Of a stretch of DNA of 64,000 nucleotides, positions 35,317 to 46,245 are shown piece after piece. The translations under genes and the position numbers were made by a program. The stretch is from Yamagishiella unicocca (lineage: Eukaryota > Chlorophyta > Chlorophyceae > Chlamydomonadales > Volvocaceae): assembly GCA_003116995.1 (NCBI GenBank), contig BDSL01000005.1, forward strand, positions 1,996,001 through 2,060,000, written 5' to 3'. The stretch's first letter is position 1, and each line of letters starts with the position of its first letter. The notes beneath the pieces were generated by a model. That model was not told the origin of the DNA and did no database searches. It saw only the letters and a list, made by a program, of their open reading frames with translations.

Positions 35317-37789
35317 GGGTAGCGATCTCGTTGAATGCCGCTGCCGTTGCCGCTGACCTACCGCTAGGTAACAACGGTTCGAAATATTTATGGGTTGTTT
35401 CGGGTCTGATATCGCACCTCGGCAGGGATGGTGAAGTGTAGTCATGAGAGGTCATGGGAAGCCTAGTGGCGGCCGATTGGGCGAGGTTGCTCGGAAGGAC
35501 TGAGTTCCGACGTGTTGCGGCCGAAAAGCCCTGTTAGTCTGAACAGGAGCTTCAAATAAAGGGCTGTTCAGTTTGGCTTAGCACATGCACATATCTCCAA
35601 ACACACATGCCAAGCATGTGTTTATCGATACGGCAACGGCTGCCTACATATCTGTACTTTTTCAATAACGGAACATACCAAGGTTATTGGTCCGACAATA
35701 ATATTACGCCGGCCGGAGCCTGGAGTGTAGTGAGGGGTTGGAGAACGAACTGATGGGCCGAGTCTGCCCCTTTATGTCCGCACCACCGGGGAGCCTAGTA
35801 ACCTAGTATATTGCCCTCCGAATGTCGCCTGGCCCGGATGATGGAACCGGCTGTTTCGCCCGTATGGGTGTGTGCCTTCATGGCTTGCTCTGATGTTGCC
35901 CCAGGATGGCGCACCTCCCACCCTGCCTTGCATAGTTTGGCTGCGTTGTGTGCGGTCTCGCAGCGTGTTTTAGGCTCCTGTGTATCCCAATTCAATTATG
36001 TAAACCGTATTTTTGCTCTTCTCACCATGTCCTGGTACCGTTTCCGTCGGGTCACTCGGGAGGGGAGGTTCGGTACAAACCGGTCGGATGATTGGAGCCG
36101 TGTAGGCGGGGCACTGGCGGCTGGGGTGCTGCGGTGGCCCATGGTGGTCATGTACGGCAAGCTTGTCCCCAGCCAGCGGATGGCCTTGCTGGGAGGACCC
36201 GACAGGAATCCGCCACATGTGGGTGGAGAGGTTGGTCCCATGCAACCCTACTGGTAATGGTCCACCCGGTACTGGCCAGGAGCATGATACTAGAGCTAGT
36301 TGCTCTGGGTCGCACTTGGTGCGCCTGATACGCACCCTACCTCAATGGGTGACGGTTGCTGAGCCCCTTTGTCGCTAGGCAGAACGAAGGCAAAGCTACC
36401 GGTATCCTGAATTCGGCTACGGCTCGTCAAGGGCGGTTGCATGAGCGAAGTCGCTCGCTCTACTGTAATGCATACTGGCGCATCACCGTATCAGTGATGC
36501 CTCCGTAATGCTAGGGCTCGTTGCGTTCCTGACTTCTTGGGCAGATTGAGCCTGTCCCCAGGGAGCGCAGGCGTCGCAACCAAATGCCGACGCATCCAAC
36601 CATTGGGTAAAAGTCCGGCAGTGTTGTCAAGCGCATCTATCCATTATTCGGGCAATTCTTGGGCAAGGGTACGGCTGTCAGCCCGTTGCACATGTGCTTT
36701 GAGCTCCGGTGGCCACTCTCCGCCCAAGGACAGTGCTGACATATGCATACATGTTACAGTGTCGCGCCCCAGGCTGGGCATCGGTAATGCGAACCCGAAC
36801 ACGAGCCTACTGCTGTCCTGATGTCGGCACGCGGGGTTACCTACCTTGAGCTACCTTACCTGCTAGGGGGCGCGACAACCCGCGGTTGGAGCCCACTGGT
36901 AACATCCATTCCTAATCTGCTGCATGCAGCCATCAGCACACCCTGTGGAGCAACCCCAAGGGTAACCTAATTAGGATGAGCGCGATGTTCTTTCAGCTAA
37001 GGTGTGAAGTTTGTATCCGAATGTGCATGGCCCTATCCGCCGTGTTGTGACCCTTTATTAGGCTAAATTGTCAAATGCATTGCACCCGCCGTCCTGTCAG
37101 GCCCCACAGCAGGCTTCGGCCGTCGCGGACACTAGGTGTAACACTGCTTCCCGGCCGTGCTGTTCGTGCTTTCCTGGTGGCACTCGTGGCCGACTCCAGG
37201 CCTGACTGTCGCGCGCTGTCGTTAGCGCTCAGGCTACAACTGACCAGGTCGTAGACACGTTAGCCGCAGGTGAACGCCGCAAGTCGCTACCTCTTCCGGG
37301 GACTGCCCCGGGTATCCTGACTCCCGACCGAAGCGCGGCCCACAGCTGCACTGTTGCTTGCGGGGGCAACTATGCTCGACACTGTTGTTACACGTCTGCA
37401 ACTGGGCACCTCGTGTGAGAGGATACTTCGAGCACGGCCGGGAATGCCAGGCGTGGCATCCGGCGCGTGCTAAGGCGGCGGAGGCTCTGTGGGCCCGATG
37501 TGCGCACCTAATCCCTGCGGCTCCGATCGTGAGCCAGCTACCACCTAACACCGAAAGTTACCAGACGGTATAAGATGGCGTCCGTTACTTAGTGTCAACG
37601 AACCATACCTAACAACACACTTGCGAGATATTTCACTCCAACTGTCATGCCCAGATACGCGTTTCTGGAGCGGCACCGAAACCATGACTAATGCCCGCGA
37701 ATCGTTCATGCCGGCGCTGGGGCATGACAGTCCCACCCGAAGGCACGCAGCTGCCATATGGGACCGAGTACTAGTCACGTTGTTTTGAT
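35317..37789. other. Gene-poor region, possibly decayed mobile DNA
   Basis: No coding gene is supported. TGTAA at 35999 could end the secreted-protein transcript. The interval from about 36.4 to 37.8 kb may be remnant retrotransposon body because it precedes a chromodomain fragment, but I found no reverse transcriptase, RNase H or integrase catalytic motifs on either strand. Confidence 0.35.
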
Positions 37790-37964
37790 GCGAGCTGGGG
37801 CGAGCAACCGTATGTTGGGCAAATCTTGCTCAAAACGGCGTGAAGGAGAAGCGTCGAGCCGTACGGTACTACTTGATGCGTTGGAAGGGTCGGGTCCTGA
37901 GTACGACTCGTGGGAACCGGAGGCAAGCCTAACTATCTGCGGTGATTTGCTACGCGGATACTGA
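37790..37964 (+). pseudogene. Frameshifted chromodomain fragment of Ty3/gypsy (chromovirus) type
   Basis: One frame reads toward AVRYYLMRWKG, and the next frame continues GSGPEYDSWEPEASL before a stop at 37962-37964. Together they have the core pattern of integrase-type chromodomains (Y-L-x-R-W-K-G, then G-P-E-Y-x-S-W-E-P). The two halves are one base out of frame near 37886, and there is an in-frame stop just upstream. This is a degenerate C-terminal end of a retrotransposon polyprotein rather than a host gene. No LTRs could be delimited. Confidence 0.65.
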
Positions 37965-39117
37965 GATCGACAATCAAGGCACAGATGTGCAGCCTATGAA
38001 GTCCCACTCTCAGTCCTACGGCAACCAATGTCCCCATCCTATCTGGCAGCGGCAGCGACGTGCTTTTACACGCAGACCGGCTGTAACGCAGCTTAGCGTA
38101 GCAAGCCACGCGGTTTGAGGGCACCTCGTTGCATCGCAGAAGGATATCGTCGTACGGCATCGTTGCGATGCCTCTCCCTGCACCCCGACAACTACGAAGC
38201 ATCTACGGACTCCTGCCGCTCGGCTCGTCCGCAGTGACCCACGGGACTGCGCCGCACCACCCTGCGCGATGCAAAAAACACGAGCGCCATCCATGGACCA
38301 GACATTCGACAGCGTCAGGACACCTCCCCTGCTACCTAAACCTTAAATCGTTGGCCAGCAAGTCAGCAACCGCGAGATGTGAGGAAAAAGGGGCTTGGGT
38401 GCCGAACTGTTCGACACACCGTCGCCACGCAACCATCTAAAACATCGTGTCGTACACTCACACAAGATCGACCGGGCCGCCGGCGGCGGCGAGCTGCATG
38501 CCGCACAACCCGCCCAGCCCGTACAACCCTTTATCCTGCCCCGCATAACGGACGGGGCCGGCCAGGGCGGAAACGTACGGCCGTCAGCGAGCGGCACCGG
38601 TAACGCAGAACGCTCTTCTCCCGCGCTGGCTGGCTGGCTCCCCGCCCTCCCCCCTCCGGGGAGGAGCAAAACACACAGATACACGCTCGCTCATCTCGCG
38701 TACGACACAGCCGTACGCCTGTCGCTAGCGGTCCCAAAACTGCGCGCCGTGCAGCGGCCGCTAAGCCCTCCCCCCTCCGGGTGGAGCAACTCCCTCCAAT
38801 CACCACCCCTTCCGCCCTCCCCCGTGCAGCAAGCCACAACGGTGACCCGACCCGAGGAGGCCGCCGCCTCGTCAGTCCGGCCATGATCCCCACTTCCCCT
38901 CCTGCGTCCGACGACGCCACGATACCCCCACCACCGACACACAACACTATCGGCCCCCGAGTGAAGAGTTTGAGAGCTGCTCGGCAATGGTTCGCGGCTG
39001 CCTCGCCGCCCCGCCGCGCCACTTCGTCCCTCACCCTCACGCCTCCCCCCTCCAGTCACCAGCTCCCAGCATCCGGCCCTGCTTCCAGGGCGCCCCGGCA
39101 CCCTCATGCCAGTCCCC
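37965..39117. other. Intergenic region upstream of the CPN60B 3' end
   Basis: No gene is supported. Two near-identical words GCCCTCCCCCCTCCGGG occur near 38643 and 38763. TTACA near 38068 is the nearest minus-strand TGTAA behind the chaperonin stop, implying a long 3' UTR or a different signal. Confidence 0.35.
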
Positions 39118-39275
39118 TCATGCCAGTCCCCTCATGCCGTCATCATGCGGTGTTGTTGTTGGTGGTGGTGGTGATGTTGTTGGTGTTGTTGTTGGTGGTG
39201 GTGTTGGGTGGTGGTGGTGTTGGGGTGTTGGTGGTGGTGGTGGTGGTGGTGTTGGTGGTGGAAGGTACCAGGGGC
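39118..39275. repeat. GTT/GGT-rich microsatellite in the CPN60B 3' region
   Basis: A strand-biased tract of GGT and GTT triplets covers most of 39145-39270, preceded by short copies of CTCATGCCAGTCCC. It lies 30-190 bases behind the chaperonin stop on its strand, where it would be transcribed as a CCA/CAA-rich segment. Confidence 0.8.
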
Positions 39276-39303
39276 GGAGCCGTGGGTGTGTGCAGTGGAG
39301 CAC

Positions 39304-42300
39304 CTAGTAGTCGTAGTCGCCGCCCGCAGCAGGGGCCGGCTCCTTCTCCCTCTCGGGGATCTCAGTCACCACCACGTCAGCCAGCAGGAAGGTCCTGGCC
39401 ACAGATACAGCGTTCTCCAGGGAGCACCTGCAATGTACGACGGTGTACGACAGGGACGGGTTTCGGCGATTTCGTCTAAGACGGTTATACGACGGAAGAC
39501 ACCAATACTAGCACTGCCCGTGACGCAACATGTAACAGGGGGCGGGCGCGGGAGGGAGGAAGGGGGCATAACGCGGGGAGTAGGGGGTAGGGGCGCCGCC
39601 GGCACGAGTGATGGTGTACGAACGCGGACAGGCTGTCGGGCTGCACGGCCTCACCTGACCACCTTGGTCGGGTCGATGATTCCTGCCTCCATGAGGTCCT
39701 CGAACGTGTCCGTGGCGGCGTTGTAGCCGTAGTGCGGCAAGTCGATGTTGTCCATGACCTTCTGCATCACTACGCTGCCGTTGGTACCGGCGTTGTTGGC
39801 GATGAGCTTGATGGGGTACGACAGCGCGCGCTTGATGATGTCAGCGCCCATCTGAGGGGGCGGTGGGGGAGGAGGGATTCGGGTGGGGGTGGGTTCGTCG
39901 GGGGTAAATGAGGCGGCGATGGGTGGTGAGGGAGAAGGAACACGCCGACATGGAACCCGGCTTTGGTCACCTCGTTCGAGACCGTAGCAAGGCGCAACGG
40001 CAAGGGCCCCCGACACGCAGTCGAGGATCTTAACAAGGAGTCACACTGTGGTAGGGTAGGCTGACCCGGGGCAAACTAAGGGTCTTAAGCACAGTCGAGG
40101 CCCTCTGGTAGTCGGGGCCCTCCCGCAGCATCGGTGACTCACATCTGGGTGGAGAGGAAGCGCAATGGCGGCTAACCCGGGTTCGACGGCAAAACCCCTA
40201 AATCCCTCCAGGCCCCTGAACTTAGGCTGAACTTTCCCCCCGAGACGCAGGCACACCAAACCGTCCCAGCAGCTGCCGCACTGGTTCTTCTTATCCACGA
40301 CCTTATATTCCCGGCCAGTTCTCCTACCGGACAGTGCACAAAGCCGCTCCCCCTTTCCCTCCATCGCTGGGCCGGGCGCTAGACTGCTTCAATTCCCCCG
40401 TGGGACGTCTTTGCTGCTTTTAGCGCCAAACCCGCACGCACCTTCTGCTCCTCGTTGCTGAGTCCGGCCTTGATCCCCTCCACCTTCTGGCTCAGACGCA
40501 GCAGCGTGCAGCCGCCGCCGATCACCACCCCCTCCTCCACCGCGGCCTTGGTGGCGTTCAGCGCGTCCTCCACTCGGAGCTTCTTCTCCTTGAGCTCGGT
40601 CTCCGTCTGCGCTCCCACCTGAATGATGGCCACGCCGCCGCTGAGCCGCGCGATGCGCTCGTTGAGCTTCTCCCGCTCGTAGTCCTGCTCCGTGCCTGCG
40701 GCCAGGTTGGTGATCTGCTTCACTCGAGCCTCCACCGCCTTCTGGGTGCGGCCGTCGCCCACAACGGTGCAGTTCTCCTTCGAGATCGTCACCTGCGACA
40801 GCAGCAGCACCAGCACCACAACCACCACAACCACCATTACAACCATTACAACCATCGCAAGAGCAAGAACAAGGAGGTGAGTTTTGGGCGTCAGCGATGA
40901 AGTGGAACGGAAACGGAGCGACCCCGCGCCAGCGGCGGCGGTTATTATTTTTGTCACTAATTATACTGTTAGTAAAGATGCGACAAGGCGCATTGTCGTG
41001 TGGCGAGGCCCCCCGGGCACCCCCCGGAGCCTCTCCGCTCCTCTTCGCCCACCTTGGCCGCCACTCCCAGCACCTCCTCGGTTGCCTTGTCCAGGGTGAT
41101 GCCCAGCTCGTCCCGGACCACGGTGGCTCCAGTGAGGATGGCAACATCCTCCAGGTAGGACGTCTTGCGCTCGCCGAAGCCGGGGGCCTTGACCGCCACC
41201 ACCTGCGCCCTCGGGGGAAGCAGGTGAGGTGGTGGGCGTATGGATCATTGAGTGGCGCGTAAGGGTTTCTCTCACTCCAAGTCCCGGACCCCGTGTCCTG
41301 AAAAACCATGGCTGGTGAGGGCACCCGCCTTATGCCGGATTGTCATTAGCTACCCCAATAACAAACCTCCTGTCCCTCCTCTTCCTTCACGCCCTTTCTT
41401 CACGCCCCTCTAGGATACCGAAACACACGTAATTGCCAAACTCGCCATCCTCCGTCAGCCCCTCCTCCCAGCACCCGCCACTCCCCGACTCTCTCCCCCC
41501 CTCTCACACACAAGGTAGCTGCCCTTGGCCAACGTCAGGCCCGCTCAGATGATGTAAAACATACACATACCCCCCTCACGCACACGCACACGCACACGCA
41601 CACGCACACGCACACGCACACGCACACGCACACGCACACGCACACGCACACGCACACGCACACGCACACGCACACGCACACGCACACGCACACGCACACG
41701 CACACGCACACGCACACGCACACGCACACGCACACGCACACGCACACGCACACGCACACGCACACGCACACGCACACGCACACGCACACGCACACGCACA
41801 CGCACACGCACACGCACACGCACACGCACACGCACACGCACACGCACACGCACACGCACACGCACACGCACACACACCCCGCTCAGCATTTTTAAAACAC
41901 ACCCCGCCGCACCTTTAACGTGCCCCTCAGCTTGTTGACCACCAGTGTGGCCAGCGCCTCCTGCTCCACGTCCTCCGCCATCACCAGCAGAGGGTAGTTG
42001 CCGCGGATGGCCGCCTCGAGGATGCCGATGATGTCGCGCGCGGTGGAGATCTTCTTGTCCACCAGCAGGATACGGCAGTTCTCGTACTCGCACAGCTGCG
42101 CAGCACGTACGACAGGGTACGGCACGGTAGAGGAGGACGCGTGGGACAGCGATTACAGGCCACGAAGGGGGTTGAGAAACTTGGGCGCAGATGCCGCTGG
42201 TTACCGGTGATCAGTCAGCCGTATCCGGCAAAACGTAGTTTCGGAGGTTTCACGGCCTCCCTGGAGTACTGACGCTCCAACCTCAGGCATGGAAGGCAAG

Positions 42301-45300
42301 GCACGCCTCCTTGACTCGCAGGCCACTGCCGCTGCCCACCCGACCCACCGACCCACCATGCGCTCTGGGTCGGTGACGAAGTAGGGCGAGTAGAAGCCAC
42401 GGTCGAACTGCATCCCCTCCACGAAGAAGAGGCTGTCCTCCGCGGTCTTGGACTCCTCCATGGTCACGACACCCTGGCGACCAACCTGGGAGCAGTAGGG
42501 GGGGAAGAGGGGGACGAGGAAAGCCCGTTTACACGACATAGGATACGGAGGGGGCAAAGTAGCCCCGGCGCATGGTGTTAAGGACTTGGCGGCGCTGGCG
42601 ATGCTGTTGCCGCGTCCGCCACCCAGCGGCTGTCCCCAACCCCAACACAACCCAACCCCTGCCGGCCTGCACCCGCAACAAGCCAACACCCCCCCAGGCC
42701 CGCCCGTCCCCTACCTCTCCCCTACCTCTCCCATCCCATTCCCCTCCCCGCCCTCTCTCGTCTCTCCGCCTACCTTGGCCATGGCGTCCGAGATGAGCTT
42801 GCCGATCTCCACGCTGTTGCCCGCCGACACCGCCGCCACGTTGGCGAGGTCCTTGTCATCATTCACCTGGCTGGACACCGCCTTCAGCTCCTTGACCAGC
42901 GCCGCGACGGTCTTCTCCATGCCGCGAGTAAGCTGCGCGGGGGGGGGGGCGGGTGGCGTGTGGGGGGTGTGGGGGCGTTCATGGGGGGTCCGGATCATGG
43001 CTCGTACGGCGGCCGCAGCCGCACTTGTACGGCGGCCGCAACCGCCAGTACGGCGGCCACTTATACGGCGGAACGCCGTGTCGTACGGCGGCCGCCGCCG
43101 CCGTACAAGTACGACAACGTAGGCACGCCTCCGCTCGCCACAGCAAACGGATTCCGCGCTCTTTTGCGCCCTCCTGGCGCCCAACCGCGCTGTTCGCCCA
43201 CTCGCATCCACGACCCAAGGGCTCAGCCCCCTGCCGCGCCCGCCCAGCTGCGCAGAGGCACCGCATGCCGCCACCGCGCCCCGGCCCGCGACCCCATCGT
43301 CGCAGCCGCCGCTGCTGCCGCCCCCTCTGCTCCTCCCCCACCCGGCTGCCGCCTCCCCTCCTCTCCCTGCTTGCCGCGCCCGTGTGGCTGCGAGGCGCCC
43401 AGAGCACTGCTAGTGAGGCAGCGTGTGCGCAGCCTTCTCCTCCTCCTGCTGCTGCTTAGCGGACTTCACGCCGTGGCGGCCCCGACCCCCCCCCGATCCT
43501 GCCCGCCCCTCCACCCGCGGGTTTCCTCACTCTCTCCACTTTGCCTGCGCGCAGGCTACTATCCCCACCACCGCACCCCTTCCACCGTCCCCCGATCCCC
43601 GCCCTTCCTCCGCCGCCCGCCCTAGCCCTGCCCCCCGCTTCACAAACCCGCGTCATCCCCTCATCAGGCGACCCCCTTCCCCTCCCCCCCTCCCACGGTG
43701 TTTCCCCTCCCCCCCTCCCACGGTGTACCCCCTCCCCCCCTTCCCACGGTGTTTCCCCTCCCCCCCTCCCACGGTGTTTCCCCTCCCCTCCCTCCCACGG
43801 TGTTTCCCCTCCCCCCCTTCCCACGGTGTTTCCCCTCCCCCCCCGCTCACCTGCACTGGGTTGGTTCCCGCCGCCACGACCTTCATGCCCTCGGCGATGA
43901 AGGCGGCGGACAGGATGGTGGCGGTGGTGGTGCCGTCACCCGCCGTGTCGTTGGTGCGGGCGGCCGCCTGGCGCACCAGCTTGGCGCCGATGTTCTCCAC
44001 GGGGTCCTCCAGCTCCACCTCACGAGCAATGGTGACGCCGTCGTTCACGATCTTGGGGGAGCCGAACTTGGACTCCAGGACCACGTTGCGGCCCTGGAGG
44101 CGTGGGCGCGTGGGAGGGGAGGGGAGGAGGAGGCCGGCGGGAGATGAAGGTTTGGTGCGACTGTGTGTGGTCAGCTGTGCGGTCAGCTGCGCGACCCAAA
44201 GTTATGAGCGGTGGAAGGGGGGTCGCCGGGTCGAGTTGCGTTGGGCCGTGTGGGGTTGGGTCGGGTTGGCTGTTCGGCCAGTGAAGTCGCTTATGGTTTC
44301 GATTGCTGTGGTGCTACGGCGGAGCGATGCAGGGTACCAAGCACCGGTACGCAGCCGCCGCAGTCCTGGTGACCAGAAGCCCCTCCGACGTTCCACAAAC
44401 CCAAACAACTCCCAATACCAGGGAGGATGCGGCCTCCCTGCTGCCCTGCTGCCCCACTTCCCCGGTAACAACACCCATGGAACCCCCCTGCCGCCCCTGC
44501 GCCCTTTCAACAGCGCTCTCCCCACAGTGCACCCGCAACCAGCCCCTCTACACCCCGGTGGCCCGTCGTGACGTGACGCGACATGACGTGTGTAGCAGGG
44601 TTGAGCGCTAAGGGTTGAGGTGCACGGAGGGGGGTGTGCCGCCGCTCCTGCCTCCAGCACCTCCTGCGCTCCCCACACGGACCCCACCCCACCCCAACCA
44701 GGAACCTAGGTTGGCCCCCGCCCTAGGTCCCAGGTCCCAGGCCCCAACCAGCAGCACCAGCCTCACCACGGCGTCCCACTGGGCAGGATGAGGAGCTGCC
44801 ACAACGAGGAGCACGGCCCCGCCCCCGGCCCTATCCCCCGCCCTCCGCCTCCCCCCCCGGCCTCGTCCCGCCCGTGCGGCTTCCAAACAAAGGCGCTAGT
44901 GGGGTGTGGTACGGCTGCCAGGTGACTGCGTGCGACGCGTGACGACGTGAACCGCTTCCCGCGACCCTCCCCCTGCCGGGGACCGAAACACACGCGACCC
45001 TGCCCGCCGCTCCCCGGATGCAGTGGACGCGGTGCGGCACCCCCTCCCTCGGCGGCGTCGTCCAGCAGAGGGAGCCCCCGGTGGACGAGTGAGAGAGCCT
45101 CGCAGCTCCGAGCGCATGAGGCGCAGCGCAGTGCCGCCCAGCTTCCAGCCCCCAGCTTCAGACATCGCCCTCAACCCGCCCCGGCCCTTCCCTTCTCCTC
45201 GCCACAGTGGCCACAGGCGAGGCTGACGACATGGTTGTGTCAGCATCGCGAATTCATTCACGTGTCGGACTGTACCAGGTTGCGTCGAAATTGTGCCAGA

Positions 45301-46245
45301 CTGTGTCAGGCATATCAGGTTAAGTCGGCGAAACGATTGTGTCCGCCACGTACCTTCCAACTGCTGTGCGCGTGGCTGTGTGTCTCGCGGGAGAGGCTGG
45401 GCCCTGGGCTGGGCGGCGGCTGGGGCCGGCGCCCACGCACTCGCAAACCACCAGCGATCCGCACGCCTGGTAAAACCCCCACCCCCCAGCGCCCGATGCT
45501 GCAGCGCCAGCACCCCACACACCTGACTCATCACAACCGACTCCCCCTTTGGAATTGAAATTCTGTTCTGATCGCACCTTGGGTCCAATGGTAACGCCCA
45601 CCACGGTGGCCAGCTTGTCCACGCCGGCCTGCATGCGCTTTAGCGCGCCCATGTTCTTGTTGAAGTGCAGCTCCTTGGCGGCCTGGACCACCACGCTGCG
45701 CCTGCGGTGGTGACACCGGAGAACGACAGTTCATGGCCAGTGCGGAAACGCCCACAGGCGACGAGTCTGGATGCATGTCGCGGAGCGCCATGAGTGCGTC
45801 CAGCGCGTTGCTCCCGATGGCTTATACGGCGCTTTACGCGGTTTATCATTGTGAGGATGGTCACGGTGGGCTGGCTGTTGGCAAAGAGTATCGCCAAGCC
45901 CTTTGCTTGCTGCGTGCGGCGGCAGCAGCACCTGACGAAACCATATCCAGTGATCAACAGGGTGCCTTGCTAGGGCAAGGCGCCATATCGATAGGATTAT
46001 GCATGGGCTAGACAAGTGCTGCTGAACGCCGCCCATTTCTCGACGCCACCAGCATTACCTGCCCCGGACGGCGCCACGAGGCGCCGACGTCTTGGTCTGA
46101 CCGCCAACAACCGACCTGAACACACAAGAATTGTAAATGTATGTTGATCAGAAGGTGGAACGTTTCGAACTGACGGGGCGGGGTCAGGGCACCATGCCGC
46201 ACTCGGTCGGCGCGAGCCAACCCACCTCATCTGGGTGCCCGCCAT
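39304..46245 (-). CDS. CPN60B: Chloroplast chaperonin 60 subunit beta
   Basis: Group I chaperonin subunit that folds plastid proteins such as Rubisco with the alpha subunits and Cpn20/10. Eleven coding exons (minus strand) join in phase: 46245-46226, 46115-46059, 45701-45578, 44093-43851, 42932-42774, 42485-42357, 42095-41913, 41202-41053, 40792-40442, 39851-39655 and 39427-39304, encoding 578 residues. The first two tiny exons plus one base give the transit peptide (MAGTQMRSVV through GAVRGRRS). The mature protein opens with [20 protein letters not shown]. Conserved blocks include [37 protein letters not shown] (ATPase), [53 protein letters not shown] and [18 protein letters not shown]. The acidic tail ends GGDYDY. 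Beta is chosen over alpha because of [22 protein letters not shown] and the tail. Introns are packed with simple repeats. Confidence 0.97.
41579..41876. repeat. (CACACG)n hexanucleotide microsatellite, about 49 units
   Basis: An almost uninterrupted run of CACACG fills about 300 bases of the CPN60B intron 41203-41912, starting some 35 bases downstream of the exon 41913-42095 donor. Purity is extreme, and the last unit is CACACA. Open frames across it on the minus strand are artefacts of the period of six. Confidence 0.97.
42995..43110. repeat. Cluster of TACGGCGGCC words in a CPN60B intron
   Basis: Five or six copies of TACGGCGGCC(GC) with variable spacers occur within 110 bases. The tract includes inverted copies (GGCCGCCGCCGCCGTAC), so it can form several small GC-rich hairpins. 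It lies in the intron 42933-43850. Confidence 0.8.
43683..43846. repeat. 26-27-bp C-rich minisatellite abutting a CPN60B splice donor
   Basis: Six copies of a unit CCCACGGTGTTTCCCCTCCC followed by variable C/T occur in tandem. The array ends within about 5 bases of the exon 44093-43851 donor (GTGAGC on the minus strand). The transcribed strand is G-rich. Confidence 0.92.

Noticed and set aside
35317..37789. Intact retrotransposon
   Set aside because: I searched both strands for reverse transcriptase, protease and integrase motifs and found none. Only the chromodomain fragment is supported.
41545..42093. Minus-strand open frame with a long Val-Arg dipeptide repeat, seemingly fused to chaperonin sequence
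   Set aside because: It results from the (CACACG)n array. The chaperonin exon frame itself stops soon after the donor at 41912, and this frame is out of register with the exon.
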